In this document: positions 17,019 to 25,116 of the stretch, piece by piece | Layout of the letters: each line of letters begins with the position of its first letter | Numbering within the stretch: position 1 is the stretch's first letter | From: Sphingomonas sp. SORGH_AS_0879 | GTDB lineage: Bacteria; Pseudomonadota; Alphaproteobacteria; Sphingomonadales; Sphingomonadaceae | NCBI RefSeq assembly: GCF_030819175.1 | Contig: NZ_JAUTBJ010000002.1 | Span: forward strand, 2,875,001-2,939,000 | Reading direction: 5' to 3' | Length of the DNA stretch: 64,000 bases | Made by a program: the position numbers and the translations under genes | Notes under the pieces: generated by a model | The model's database searches: none | What the model saw: only the letters and a program-made list of their open reading frames with translations | What the model was told of the DNA's origin: nothing

Positions 17019-18782
17019 TTAAAATGGAACTTCATCATCGTCATCGTCGCCCAGTTCGAAGAGATTGAAGCCAGACGTCCAATCCGAATCCTGGGAGCCG
17101 TAATCTTCTCCAAGCTTTTCGTAACGACGAGGCCTTCCTGAGTCGTCATTCTCTACATATATTGCTCCTGGCAGTACTGCATATCGCCTCCCTTTCAAGC
17201 TTGACCTCAATCGTGAAGCGATACCGGGGAGCTCCAATGCAAGGTTTGTTGCAGATGCATCAAAGAACGAAACACCGCTATCCCTCAAAATTTGGAAAAG
17301 AGGACTGGCTTCAACCGCTTCGGCAGCTCCGGGCAATCTCCAACTCTTTCTTATTGCAGCTTCATATATTAGCAGCCAATGCTCTCCGTGAAGGTCCTGT
17401 GCCTCAACCGGGGACATCCAATCTGATATGGCACCTCTACCTGTCAGCAGCCCGCGCGCACGAAGCATGAATACAAGGCATGCACACATACTATTCTCTA
17501 CACGAGCTACTAACGCAGTCGCTTTGGCACTAAGCTTCAATTCTAAAGATCGACACAACCACAATGTCCATACGACTTCGTAGTGATTGTTGTATGGTGC
17601 ATGGGCTTCTATCATATATTCCGCGAATTTTTGTACGCGGTCAGATATTTCATACCCTATAGCCGCATATGTGCACAGTATCTTTATGACTGAATCAAGG
17701 CAATTTGAATTTTCTCTTGCCACTCTAATAAGATATGACTCGTATATCTCCCAGTTTTGTCGCATTATCGAAATGCGGGAGGTTTTCCTGATAGAATAAG
17801 ACGCTATGCTCTCATCAGGCCATGTTTTTGAAAGTCGCACGATTTCGGTGAAGAATCGCATAAGATCGCGACGCTGGTCTGTGCCAGAAGAGATTTTCAT
17901 TTGTGCAATATCGCCGGGCCACGTCTCTTCGTTAAATTCCAAAGAATCGATTATTCGTGTCTTGTCGGCATTCAGTTGGAGATCAAATTCCAATACTGAC
18001 TCACGTAACGCCGCCAAGAATGTCTCGGCGTCTACATGTGAATCAAAGCACAGAAAAAAATCATCCATATATCTATAGCCGCCCTTTAGCCCCTCCATGA
18101 CCTTCGTCGGGATTAGCGACTCGATGGCTAAAAGAATGATCTCCGATATAATTCTTGACGTGTCCGGCCCAACAGGTATCCCTACGGTTTGACCATCTTG
18201 GCAGGATCTCATTAGTAGGTCTAATTTATTCCCGTACACTGTTGGATCATCTAAGCGCCTATTTCGCTTGCCAACCTTTTTAGTGTGAAGGGCCCAGGGA
18301 ATGGAATGGGTATAAATCGTATGATAGAAGCTCAAAACGTCTGTTTGCAAAATAACTTTTGTCGTTGAATATGCTTTTATTCGAATTTCTCCCAGCCTTG
18401 ATATCTTAGGCATGGCAACCGCTCGGCCATCGCCTTCAACGATATTTACCGTTGTTAAACTTAAATTTGATAAACCCGACAGATTTTCGAGTTTATCTTG
18501 ATGCTCTGCAATGAGATCAGAAATATAATATTGGTTTATAGGATTTGGAACGCCAAGCATTCTCCGGGAATGCCCCTTTCTTGCCATATTAAATCTGGCA
18601 AACCGAGATAGGGGAGGATAAGCGCGGCGCTGTTGAGCGTTCAGTCCTGCCTCATGCGCAGACAACAATGGTATGATTTGATCCAATTTGTCTGAAAATC
18701 TTTGTGTAGTGAAAGGCGGTGGAAGCTCCTTAGGGAAATATCCCCGGCCAATAAGAATTTTCAGCCGAGCTTCCTTATCCAT
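17019..18782 (-). CDS. Reverse transcriptase of the Abi/unknown-group (DRT-like) type, candidate anti-phage protein
   Basis: 587 aa, lower GC than the chromosome. RT motifs: A in LQTDVLSFYHTIYTHSIPWA (D148), B in GIPVGPDTSRIISEI (201-215), C in YRYMDDFFLCF (Y238-M239-D240-D241). A basic segment FNMARKGHSRRMLGVPNP precedes motif A. Residues from about 300 on form a long alpha-helical region and the protein ends in a DDDDDEVPF acidic tail. This RT plus C-terminal helical layout is that of Abi-type and defence-associated RTs, not group II intron or retroelement RTs: no maturase, HNH or X domain is seen. Subgroup cannot be settled by eye. GGAGAAGAGGT precedes the ATG at 18782. Confidence 0.85.
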   Translation of the reverse strand: MDKEARLKILIGRGYFPKELPPPFTTQRFSDKLDQIIPLLSAHEAGLNAQQRRAYPPLSRFARFNMARKGHSRRMLGVPNPINQYYISDLIAEHQDKLENLSGLSNLSLTTVNIVEGDGRAVAMPKISRLGEIRIKAYSTTKVILQTDVLSFYHTIYTHSIPWALHTKKVGKRNRRLDDPTVYGNKLDLLMRSCQDGQTVGIPVGPDTSRIISEIILLAIESLIPTKVMEGLKGGYRYMDDFFLCFDSHVDAETFLAALRESVLEFDLQLNADKTRIIDSLEFNEETWPGDIAQMKISSGTDQRRDLMRFFTEIVRLSKTWPDESIASYSIRKTSRISIMRQNWEIYESYLIRVARENSNCLDSVIKILCTYAAIGYEISDRVQKFAEYMIEAHAPYNNHYEVVWTLWLCRSLELKLSAKATALVARVENSMCACLVFMLRARGLLTGRGAISDWMSPVEAQDLHGEHWLLIYEAAIRKSWRLPGAAEAVEASPLFQILRDSGVSFFDASATNLALELPGIASRLRSSLKGRRYAVLPGAIYVENDDSGRPRRYEKLGEDYGSQDSDWTSGFNLFELGDDDDDEVPF

Positions 18783-19025
18783 ACCTCTTCTCCTTTAACC
18801 GCCAATGATATCTACAATCATGTATAGCGCAATGACATTTTGCCTACGCAAAGCTCCATTTTGGCGATGAAGTGCAATCGTTTGCGGATGGTAATAGATA
18901 GGCTTTGGCCTTTAACGACGGATGTCAGCCATAAACACCAAACCGCTAGAAGGCCCTACTCAAATCAACACCATTGCAACCTTACGCTACCAATATGATT
19001 ACAAGGTCATAGCAAAGGAGCGATC
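18783..19025. other. Divergent promoter region between RT and MucR-like gene
   Basis: 243 bp holding the start regions of two divergent genes. It could contain an RT-associated non-coding RNA, but no stable structure stands out. The MucR-like gene is preceded by AAAGGAG just before its ATG. Confidence 0.4.
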
Positions 19026-19568
19026 ATGTCGGACGAAGCCGTAAACGTGAATGCCGTAGAGTTGGCAACGGACCTGACTATCGCGTGGTTGGGCAACCCG
19101 AACACCCGTACCCCTGCCGATGAAGTACCCGCCTTTCTCGGCAAAATGCATGAAACGGTGTCAGCATTGCTCGGCGGCGGTAGTGCCCAAGCCGCCGAAC
19201 AAGGGGCTCCTACCGAATACACCCCCGCTGTATCGGTTCGGAAGTCGCTGGCCTCCAAAGACCACATTATCTCGATGATCGACGGCAAGCCTTACAAAAC
19301 GCTTCGCCGTCACCTCGCCACCAACGGCCTTACCCCCGAAGAGTACCGGGATCGCTATGGCCTTAAGGCTGATTATCCCATGGTTTCCGAAACGTATTCG
19401 GAAAGCCGTCGCGCGATGGCGAAAAAGATCGGCCTGGGGCGCAAGCCCGGTCAAAGTCCGAAGGCGGCACAAGCTGCAAAGCCGGAAGCGAAGCCCACAC
19501 GTAAGGGGAAGTCGATCTCGGATGCCAAGGCCGCTGCACAGGCACATTTGGGCAGCTCTAGCGAATAG
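19026..19568 (+). CDS. MucR/Ros family transcriptional regulator without zinc ligands
   Basis: 180 aa. Central Ros/MucR domain: VRKSLASKDHIISMIDGKPY, LRRHLATNGLTPEEYRDRYG and DYPMVSETYSESRRAMAKK are family hallmarks. The zinc-finger ligand pattern is C-x2-C/D-x9-H-x3-H; here the first cysteine is serine and the last histidine is asparagine, so zinc binding should be lost, as in some Mesorhizobium loti homologues. The N-terminus is the usual helical oligomerisation part; the C-terminus is a basic K/A-rich tail. It probably silences AT-rich island DNA or controls island genes. Confidence 0.88.
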   Translation: MSDEAVNVNAVELATDLTIAWLGNPNTRTPADEVPAFLGKMHETVSALLGGGSAQAAEQGAPTEYTPAVSVRKSLASKDHIISMIDGKPYKTLRRHLATNGLTPEEYRDRYGLKADYPMVSETYSESRRAMAKKIGLGRKPGQSPKAAQAAKPEAKPTRKGKSISDAKAAAQAHLGSSSE

Positions 19569-19608
19569 TCGAGACGGGGACAGGGCCAACCCTGCCCCCC
19601 CTCCAACG

Positions 19609-20235
19609 TCACTCATCCTCGGCGGCTACTAGGGCATCCATCAATTGGCCCCGTAGGCGCGTCCTCCCCGCCACGCTCCGACAGAATGCGTCATCTGCAA
19701 AAGCGCGATAGACGCTGGCCCGACCGATACCCAACCGCTTGGCAATCTCGGTAGCGCCGATACCTTCTGTACGAAGAGCATTGATCGCGGTGATATCGAT
19801 CGAAGGCTTCCGCCCCTTATAAACGCCAGCAGCTTTGGCCTTCGCAATGCCCTCCATCTGACGCTCCTTACGGATTGCGGTTTCAAACTGGGCAAAAACA
19901 CCAAGCATTTGAAGAAAGGCAACGCCAGCGGGAGTCGAGGTATCAATCGGCTGCTCTGTTGCCCGCAAAAAAGCCCCCCGCTCTTTCAGCATGGCAACAA
20001 TCTTCTCTAGATCGGCAACCGACCGCGCAAGGCGGTCAATCCGGGTGACCATCAGCGTATCGCCAGAGCGGATAAAGGATAAGATCGTATCCAATTCTGC
20101 CCTACCCTCGACCGTCGTGCCTGAACGCTGCTCCGACCGAATGATAGTGCAACCGGCGGCGCGCAACGTGGCTTCCTGGATTTCGCAATTCTGATCGTCG
20201 GTGGAAACGCGGGCGTAGCCGATGATGGTCGACAT
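19609..20235 (-). CDS. Serine recombinase (resolvase/invertase family)
   Basis: 208 aa. The N-terminal catalytic domain starts MSTIIGYARVSTDDQN with nucleophile serine S11, followed by VTRIDRLARSVADL and FAQFETAIRKERQMEGI. A short C-terminal HTH (GIGATEIAKRLGIGRASVYRAF) fits the small DNA resolvase/invertase group. The ATG at 20235 is used; a TTG at 20250 is possible. It could resolve cointegrates or invert DNA within mobile elements. No obvious res site was found next to it. Confidence 0.93.
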   Translation of the reverse strand: MSTIIGYARVSTDDQNCEIQEATLRAAGCTIIRSEQRSGTTVEGRAELDTILSFIRSGDTLMVTRIDRLARSVADLEKIVAMLKERGAFLRATEQPIDTSTPAGVAFLQMLGVFAQFETAIRKERQMEGIAKAKAAGVYKGRKPSIDITAINALRTEGIGATEIAKRLGIGRASVYRAFADDAFCRSVAGRTRLRGQLMDALVAAEDE

Positions 20236-20686
20236 GGCGGAATGTCCCAATAGCCTCTAGACCAAAACACTCTGCTGTCTCAACCAGCGTAAGTCAACCC
20301 TATTGGGACAGCCCCAGCGTCTCATTCATTTGTCTCGTTCGGGTATACCCATTTGACTGCATCTGCTGTTACCAGGCAACGCCCTTCCAGTGGCATCTCC
20401 TACGGCTAAAACGGCGATCCACATGAGGCTGAGTCAGGAATGCCGCCTGGGAAGCTGCGTACGAGCGGAAACCCAATTAAAGCGGACCAAGCGCTCGATC
20501 TGAATTCTTCAAGTGTAATGGCGCGTCGGAATTTTTTGCTGCCGCCGCACAATCCTCGCTTTGCTGGCAGCCATCAGCATAAACGAGTCGCCTGACGCGA
20601 AGCCTGTGACTTACCTTGGGACATTGCTATCTGATGGGGTTGCAAGATGCGAAAATCGCGAATAGCCTGCGGTTAGCGAGGTCAAG
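20236..20686. other. Gap upstream of ATPase gene, no gene seen
   Basis: 451 bp. No convincing frame or RNA gene. Likely contains the promoters of the divergent recombinase and ATPase genes. Confidence 0.4.
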
Positions 20687-22045
20687 ATGATTAACAGGCT
20701 GTATTTGGGTAACTTTAGGGCGTTTAAAGATCAGGAATTTAAGTTCCGACGCCTAAATATATTTGTAGGAAAGAACAATTCTGGCAAATCTAGCGCCATT
20801 AGCGCGCTCAATGTGTTGGCGCAAACATTCAATGACCAAGACTTGGATGGAACCCCACTACTGTTAAACGGTCCATTTGATAATCTCGGTACATATATTG
20901 ACGTCGTGAATGGCAACCACCCGCGCCGGAAAATATCAATAGAGATAGACGTGGACGGGTATCATTTAAAGACAGAATACAAATACAGAACGCAACGCCG
21001 CCAGATAGATCTTACTTACTTTGAATTATTCAATAAGGGCAAGTCTACAGTTCGCTTTGTTCAAAGGAAAGATGCCTATGATTTCGCGATAGGCGGGGAA
21101 GCATATGAAAAGCTTTTTCCTGACATGCCTAAACGTCGACCGCGTTTTAGAAATTTCTGGCCAATTACGCTTGGGGTAAATAGGTTCGCGCCCGCCCCAG
21201 GAGGCATGGCCGCGTCTAGCAGCAAGGTTCGAGATGCAGAGCGGGTCGTACTACAAGCCCGCAGATCGTTCGATGCACATTTCTCTAGCTTCGATACCAT
21301 TTCGCCATTTCGAGACAAGCCGCAACGAACTTATCTATACTCTGGGGAAACCGCACGCAAAATCGGGGTCACTGGATCGAATACAGCTACCATGCTTGCG
21401 TCTGATTCAGCAAAGCGAGGTTCGCAGAAAAAGCATTTGGTCGATAACATATCAAACTGGTTTCAATACACCGGCATAGCCAAGGGCCTTGAAGTTGTCA
21501 GCTTAACTCCGCGCCATTTTGAAATATGTCTTATAAGCAATGATGGCACTAAGCACAACATTTGTGATGTTGGCTTTGGATGCAGTCAAGTTCTACCGGT
21601 TCTAACCGCAGGGCTAAATCTTTTTGGTGCCGATAACAGCCCGAGGCATTCCCAGATATTGGTTGTGCAGGAACCCGAGATACATTTGCACCCGAATGCA
21701 CAGGCCGCGATGGGCTCCTTCTTTGTTAGCCTTGTATCAGGCGGCGGACAGGTTTTTGTTGAAACACACAGCGATAATATGGTTCTAAGGATTGCCCGGC
21801 ACGTCGCGCTCGGCGACATACCTTATCAAGACGTTGCTATATTTTTTGTTTCAGACGAGGGGGAGGAGCGGGTGACGCCTATTCACCTGACCCAATCCGG
21901 TAAATTTGTACCCGACTTTCCAGGCGGCTTCTTCCCGCAAAGACAAGCCGAGAGCTTGGAAATTGCCCGAGCAGGATTAAGGCCTCATATTGTGCCTGAG
22001 CCATCCCAGCAGATGACTTTCGTCTACCCGGAATTGAAGAAATGA
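20687..22045 (+). CDS. AAA family ATPase (AAA_15/OLD-like), partner of a PIN-like nuclease
   Basis: 452 aa, AT-rich. SMC/ABC-type ATPase head: N-terminal INRLYLGNFRAFKDQEF, Walker A GKNNSGKS, ABC-signature-like VGFGCSQVLPVL, Walker B ILVVQEPEIHLHP, and a switch-histidine region VFVETHSDNM. The middle (about residues 90-260) is a variable insert. This is the AAA_15/AAA_21 architecture used in OLD, PARIS AriA, Septu PtuA and similar defence ATPases, but no TOPRIM domain follows in this protein. The next gene overlaps by ATGA, so the two are translationally coupled and likely act as a complex. Confidence 0.85.
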   Translation: MINRLYLGNFRAFKDQEFKFRRLNIFVGKNNSGKSSAISALNVLAQTFNDQDLDGTPLLLNGPFDNLGTYIDVVNGNHPRRKISIEIDVDGYHLKTEYKYRTQRRQIDLTYFELFNKGKSTVRFVQRKDAYDFAIGGEAYEKLFPDMPKRRPRFRNFWPITLGVNRFAPAPGGMAASSSKVRDAERVVLQARRSFDAHFSSFDTISPFRDKPQRTYLYSGETARKIGVTGSNTATMLASDSAKRGSQKKHLVDNISNWFQYTGIAKGLEVVSLTPRHFEICLISNDGTKHNICDVGFGCSQVLPVLTAGLNLFGADNSPRHSQILVVQEPEIHLHPNAQAAMGSFFVSLVSGGGQVFVETHSDNMVLRIARHVALGDIPYQDVAIFFVSDEGEERVTPIHLTQSGKFVPDFPGGFFPQRQAESLEIARAGLRPHIVPEPSQQMTFVYPELKK

Positions 22046-22569
22046 ATCCGCATGTAGTAGACGCAAACGTCATGAATTCTTTCCAGAGAGAAAGACTGCA
22101 TGAAGATGATACTGTTGCTTCGGAGGCTATAGCGCACGCCACGACTAATAATTACATTGTTCTTGATGAAGGCGGACAATGTCAGCAGGAATGGCTAGAT
22201 TGTGCGGGCGGCTCCTATCCTCTGCATTTGCAAGATTGGTTGGCCGATATGATGGTGACCCAGCAGATTCGGCTTGCGCGACTTTGCGCGGACTCAATGC
22301 ACAAAGAACTCAATAACCTTGGCATACCAAAAAAAGATCATAAGTGGGTTAGATTAGCCATTGGATCAAACAGTAAGATAATATTAACTGACGACATAGA
22401 TTTATTTGATCCGACCAAGAAAAATTCCTCATCCAGCAATATTGCCAACATTAAGGCAAAGTGTGCCGGGCCAGTATCTAAACACCTGAAAAAAAGACAT
22501 GGTATATGCGTGGCTACGCCAACGTGGTTTGTCAGTAACAAGCACAATGAGGAAGCTGTTGATACGTAG
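22042..22569 (+). CDS. PIN-like nuclease candidate, partner of the AAA ATPase
   Basis: 175 aa. PIN-like features: NPHVVDANVMNSF at the start (D7), an acidic position after a hydrophobic strand in IVLDEGGQCQQEW (D42, E43, E50), and ILTDDIDLFDP (D117, D118, D120) in the place of the PIN motif TxDxDF. These suggest an RNase-type active site, though overall similarity to a named family is not clear. The ATG overlaps the ATPase stop codon (ATGA). A toxin/effector role gated by the ATPase is an inference from the layout of other two-gene defence systems. Confidence 0.65.
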   Translation: MNPHVVDANVMNSFQRERLHEDDTVASEAIAHATTNNYIVLDEGGQCQQEWLDCAGGSYPLHLQDWLADMMVTQQIRLARLCADSMHKELNNLGIPKKDHKWVRLAIGSNSKIILTDDIDLFDPTKKNSSSSNIANIKAKCAGPVSKHLKKRHGICVATPTWFVSNKHNEEAVDT

Positions 22570-22973
22570 TTCTAAGTGGCCCTGACGCTTATACCCTCCG
22601 ACGCCTTCAAAGCGACACGTGAGTAGTCAATGATCTCTGGATCGCCGCCGCGTCGCACGTCCGCAACATTTCTCTGTGTTTTCCGAAGGCCTTGGTCATA
22701 CCCGAGCCTATCGATGTAGCTTTTTGCTTGCTTGTAGTGTTCGCTTTCCATCGCTTGATGCTAGACAACGCCACAGACAGCGCAACCCGGTTGTACTCGG
22801 GTTGGCCCAGACACCCATCTGGGCTTAATTATGAGGGCTTACCCATTCCCAGCGTTGACCCAGGAGTGTTGTAAAACCCTGCAAAATTTCAACAGCGTAT
22901 GCAGAGTGGGGTACTGATACCTAAACGTCCAGCGCTGTATAAAAGTAGCAGGGTTTTCCTGCAAAAAATGAAC
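22570..22973. other. Gap with 10-bp inverted repeats, no gene seen
   Basis: 404 bp. AAAACCCTGC at 22873-22882 and GCAGGGTTTT at 22948-22957 are perfect inverted repeats 65 bp apart; the region between could be a remnant of a small mobile element. No supported coding frame. Confidence 0.4.
22948..22962 (-). terminator. Possible terminator after the small Cys-rich gene
   Basis: On the minus strand GCAGG-AAAAC-CCTGC forms a 5-bp hairpin 11 bp after the stop codon, followed by TACTTTTA. A weak stem, so only tentative. Confidence 0.35.
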
Positions 22974-23210
22974 CTATCGGCCGTTTTTTGCGCGCTCCCG
23001 ATCCATGTCGCGAAGCTTTTCATCAATCCGTGCTATTTTTACGGGATCAATAACGCCATTTTTCCTGCAACCACGAGGAAGGGGACGAACAGGGTGCAAT
23101 GGGCACGATGTCACAGAACAAACTGCAATCTGCTCCAATGCAGTACCAGGACTTAAGTGATCAAAATTACAATCTTTACACATCAACTCAATATTCAATT
23201 TTAAGCTCAT
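22974..23210 (-). CDS. Small cysteine-rich protein of a phage-type family
   Basis: 78 aa. Contains CKDCNFDHLSPGTALEQ then CSVTSCPLHPVRPLP, that is CxxC...CxxxxC followed by PLxPxRP. This pattern occurs in short conserved hypothetical proteins from phages and integrated elements (CKxCIYDPxxxGTWxxQ...CPLxPxRP). Four cysteines (C11, C14, C31, C36) could bind a metal. Function unknown. The frame on the opposite strand looks like a shadow. Start may be at residue 1 or the second methionine (M10). Confidence 0.7.
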   Translation of the reverse strand: MSLKLNIELMCKDCNFDHLSPGTALEQIAVCSVTSCPLHPVRPLPRGCRKNGVIDPVKIARIDEKLRDMDRERAKNGR

Positions 23211-23617
23211 TATTTCAACTTTTGCTTGTCGCTCCGTTTCTCTATGCGCACTACGGCCCGACGTTCGCCTCCCATAACTTACTTGCTTGTCTAAATCAAC
23301 AGAAACTACGTAGATTTGCAGTGCCGCATCTGTCGCGTGTCGATTTTAACTCTATGGCACTTAATATTATGACTTTACCTCATCGGAATATCTATAACGA
23401 CCACTTCCCTAGTCATTCTTTCGAGTGGTATTGGGTTAGTCATAGACCCCCTGTCGCTTCTATTTTTCCGACGTCAGACCGCGTGTAATTCTGGTGTAAT
23501 CAATGCCGGAAAAGGGGGGTAAAAGGGGGTATTTCTGGGTATCAGCCCTAAGCACGGAGCGCGGCTAAAGGCATGAAATTAGGTCGAAATAGGCATATTT
23601 GGGGATATGTCCCCTAT
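23211..23617. other. Right end of island, no gene seen
   Basis: About 400 bp of AT-rich sequence between the small Cys-rich gene and the right att repeat. It carries the second copy of the 23-bp integrase arm-type repeat. No convincing gene. Confidence 0.45.
23479..23501. promoter_or_regulatory. Candidate integrase arm-type site, right copy
   Basis: Exact copy of the 23-bp sequence at 9282-9304, same orientation, 116 bp before the right att repeat. Contains two GTGTAAT units. Confidence 0.6.
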
Positions 23618-23678
23618 CGACTTAAAATCGGCTTCCCCTGGAGTGCGGGTTCGAGTCCCGCCGTCCGCACCATGGCTC
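23618..23678 (+). repeat. Right attachment site (61-bp direct repeat)
   Basis: Perfect copy of 9157-9217 (tRNA-Leu 3' part). The ATG inside it at 23672 is the likely start of the next gene. It is not a functional tRNA because the 5' half is absent. Confidence 0.95.
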
Positions 23679-25111
23679 TGGCCGTCGCGCTTCTGTCCGT
23701 CGGCGGCTGTAACCGCCAGGCCGATACCGGAGCGGTGACCGTCAGTGCGGTTCACGGGCGAAGCGGCGGCGTATCAGGCCCCGGCCGATCCGGCTTCGCC
23801 GATGGCGATACATCGCATCGCCTGTTGCGGGATTCGCTGGCGCAGGGGCTGGTCCGGTTCGATGCCAATGGACAGATCGAGCCGGGACTGGCCGAACGCT
23901 GGATAGTCATCGATGACGGCGGCAGCTTCATCTTCCGCCTGCGCGAGGCGAAGTGGGATGATGGCAGCCCCGTCACCGCCGAGCAAATCGTGCCGATCCT
24001 CCGCCGCCTCGCCTCTCCGCGATCCGGCAATCCGCTCGCGCCGTTCCTGACCGCGATAGACGAGATCGTCGTGATGACCCCGCAGGTCATCGAGGTGCGA
24101 CTGTCACGGCCCCGTCCCGACCTGCTCAAGCTGTTCGCCCAGCCCGAAATGGCGATCATCGATCGGACGCGGCATGGCACGGGACCGTTCCGGATCATCC
24201 GCGCCGGGCCGCCGCCGCTGCTTCGCCCCATTCCCGATCCCCGGCGTGCCGAGCCCGACGACGATGCTGCACCGGCGCCCGAGGACGATGTCCGCCTGAT
24301 CTCCGAGAGTCCGGCCCGCGCGATCCTGCGTTTTGCCCAGGGTGGGTCGGACCTGATGCTGGGGGGGCGGTTCGCGGAATGGCCGTTGCTGGACGGCGCA
24401 CAGATCAACCCCGCCGCCGTCCGAATCGATCCTGCCGCCGGGCTGTTCGGACTGTCCATCGCCAATCGCCAAGGCTTTCTGGCCGATCCCGCCAATCGCC
24501 AGGCCCTGTCATCGGCATTCGACCGGGCGGCATTGCTGTCGGCGGTGGCGGCCAATTGGGAGGCGATCGACCGATTGCTACCCGATGCGCTGGATTCGGA
24601 TGCTCCGCCGCAAATCCCAGGCTGGGCGCTGCTGACGCTGGACGAACGGCGCGCGGGTGCACGCGCCCGGGTCGCGGCATGGGGACAGCCGGTCAGGCTG
24701 CGGATCGCACTACCCGACGGGCCCGGCGCGAACCTGCTCTACGGACAGATCGGCGCGACCCTGCTGCGCATCGGCATCACGCCGGAACGGGTGGCGAGCG
24801 ACGCGCCCGCCGATCTGCGGCTGATCGATGCGGTCGCGCCCTTCGACAGCGCCCGCTGGTATATCGCCACCGCCTGCGCGCCCTGTGGCGAGGCGGCCCA
24901 GGCGGCGATCGAGCAGGCGCGGCTCGCTCCCACGCTGGCGGAGCGGAGCCGGGCCATCGCCCTTGCCGATGCCGCATTGAACGCCGACACGCCCTTCATT
25001 CCGCTGGCCCGCCCGCTGCGCTGGTCGCTCGTCGCCAATCGCTTGCGGCAATATCAGGCCAATAGTCGCGCATGGCATCCATTGAACCATCTGCGGGGCA
25101 CCCCCAACTGA
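23672..25111 (+). CDS. ABC transporter substrate-binding lipoprotein (SBP_bac_5, peptide/nickel type)
   Basis: About 479 aa. Starting at ATG 23672 the protein has a short hydrophobic signal MALAVALLSVGGC with a VGGC lipobox, then regions typical of family-5 binding proteins: GLVRFDANGQIEPGLAERW, FIFRLREAKWDDGSPVTAEQ, and a C-terminal lobe. The start codon lies inside the right att repeat, and the n-region has no positive residue; the frame is open upstream through the island end (ORF from 23573), so the real start is uncertain. No permease or ATPase gene of a transporter is next to it. Confidence 0.8.
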   Translation: MALAVALLSVGGCNRQADTGAVTVSAVHGRSGGVSGPGRSGFADGDTSHRLLRDSLAQGLVRFDANGQIEPGLAERWIVIDDGGSFIFRLREAKWDDGSPVTAEQIVPILRRLASPRSGNPLAPFLTAIDEIVVMTPQVIEVRLSRPRPDLLKLFAQPEMAIIDRTRHGTGPFRIIRAGPPPLLRPIPDPRRAEPDDDAAPAPEDDVRLISESPARAILRFAQGGSDLMLGGRFAEWPLLDGAQINPAAVRIDPAAGLFGLSIANRQGFLADPANRQALSSAFDRAALLSAVAANWEAIDRLLPDALDSDAPPQIPGWALLTLDERRAGARARVAAWGQPVRLRIALPDGPGANLLYGQIGATLLRIGITPERVASDAPADLRLIDAVAPFDSARWYIATACAPCGEAAQAAIEQARLAPTLAERSRAIALADAALNADTPFIPLARPLRWSLVANRLRQYQANSRAWHPLNHLRGTPN

Positions 25112-25116
25112 TAGCC

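Larger units (their letters stand above)
9157..23678. mobile_element. Integrative genomic island at tRNA-Leu(TAA)
   Basis: The region is flanked by 61-bp direct repeats of the tRNA 3' end. It contains a tyrosine integrase at the tRNA-proximal end pointing to the tRNA, an excisionase-like HTH gene, repeated candidate integrase arm sites at both ends, IS elements, and cargo that is AT-richer than the chromosome. No conjugation genes are seen, so it is an integrative but not self-transmissible element. Cargo includes a reverse transcriptase and an ATPase-nuclease pair, suggesting a defence role. Confidence 0.93.

Noticed and set aside
22692-22874. 60-aa frame in the gap after the PIN-like gene
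   Set aside because: No Shine-Dalgarno, no motif and poor composition.
23099-23488. 129-aa plus-strand frame near the right island end
   Set aside because: It overlaps the better supported Cys-rich gene on the other strand, has odd composition and no motif.
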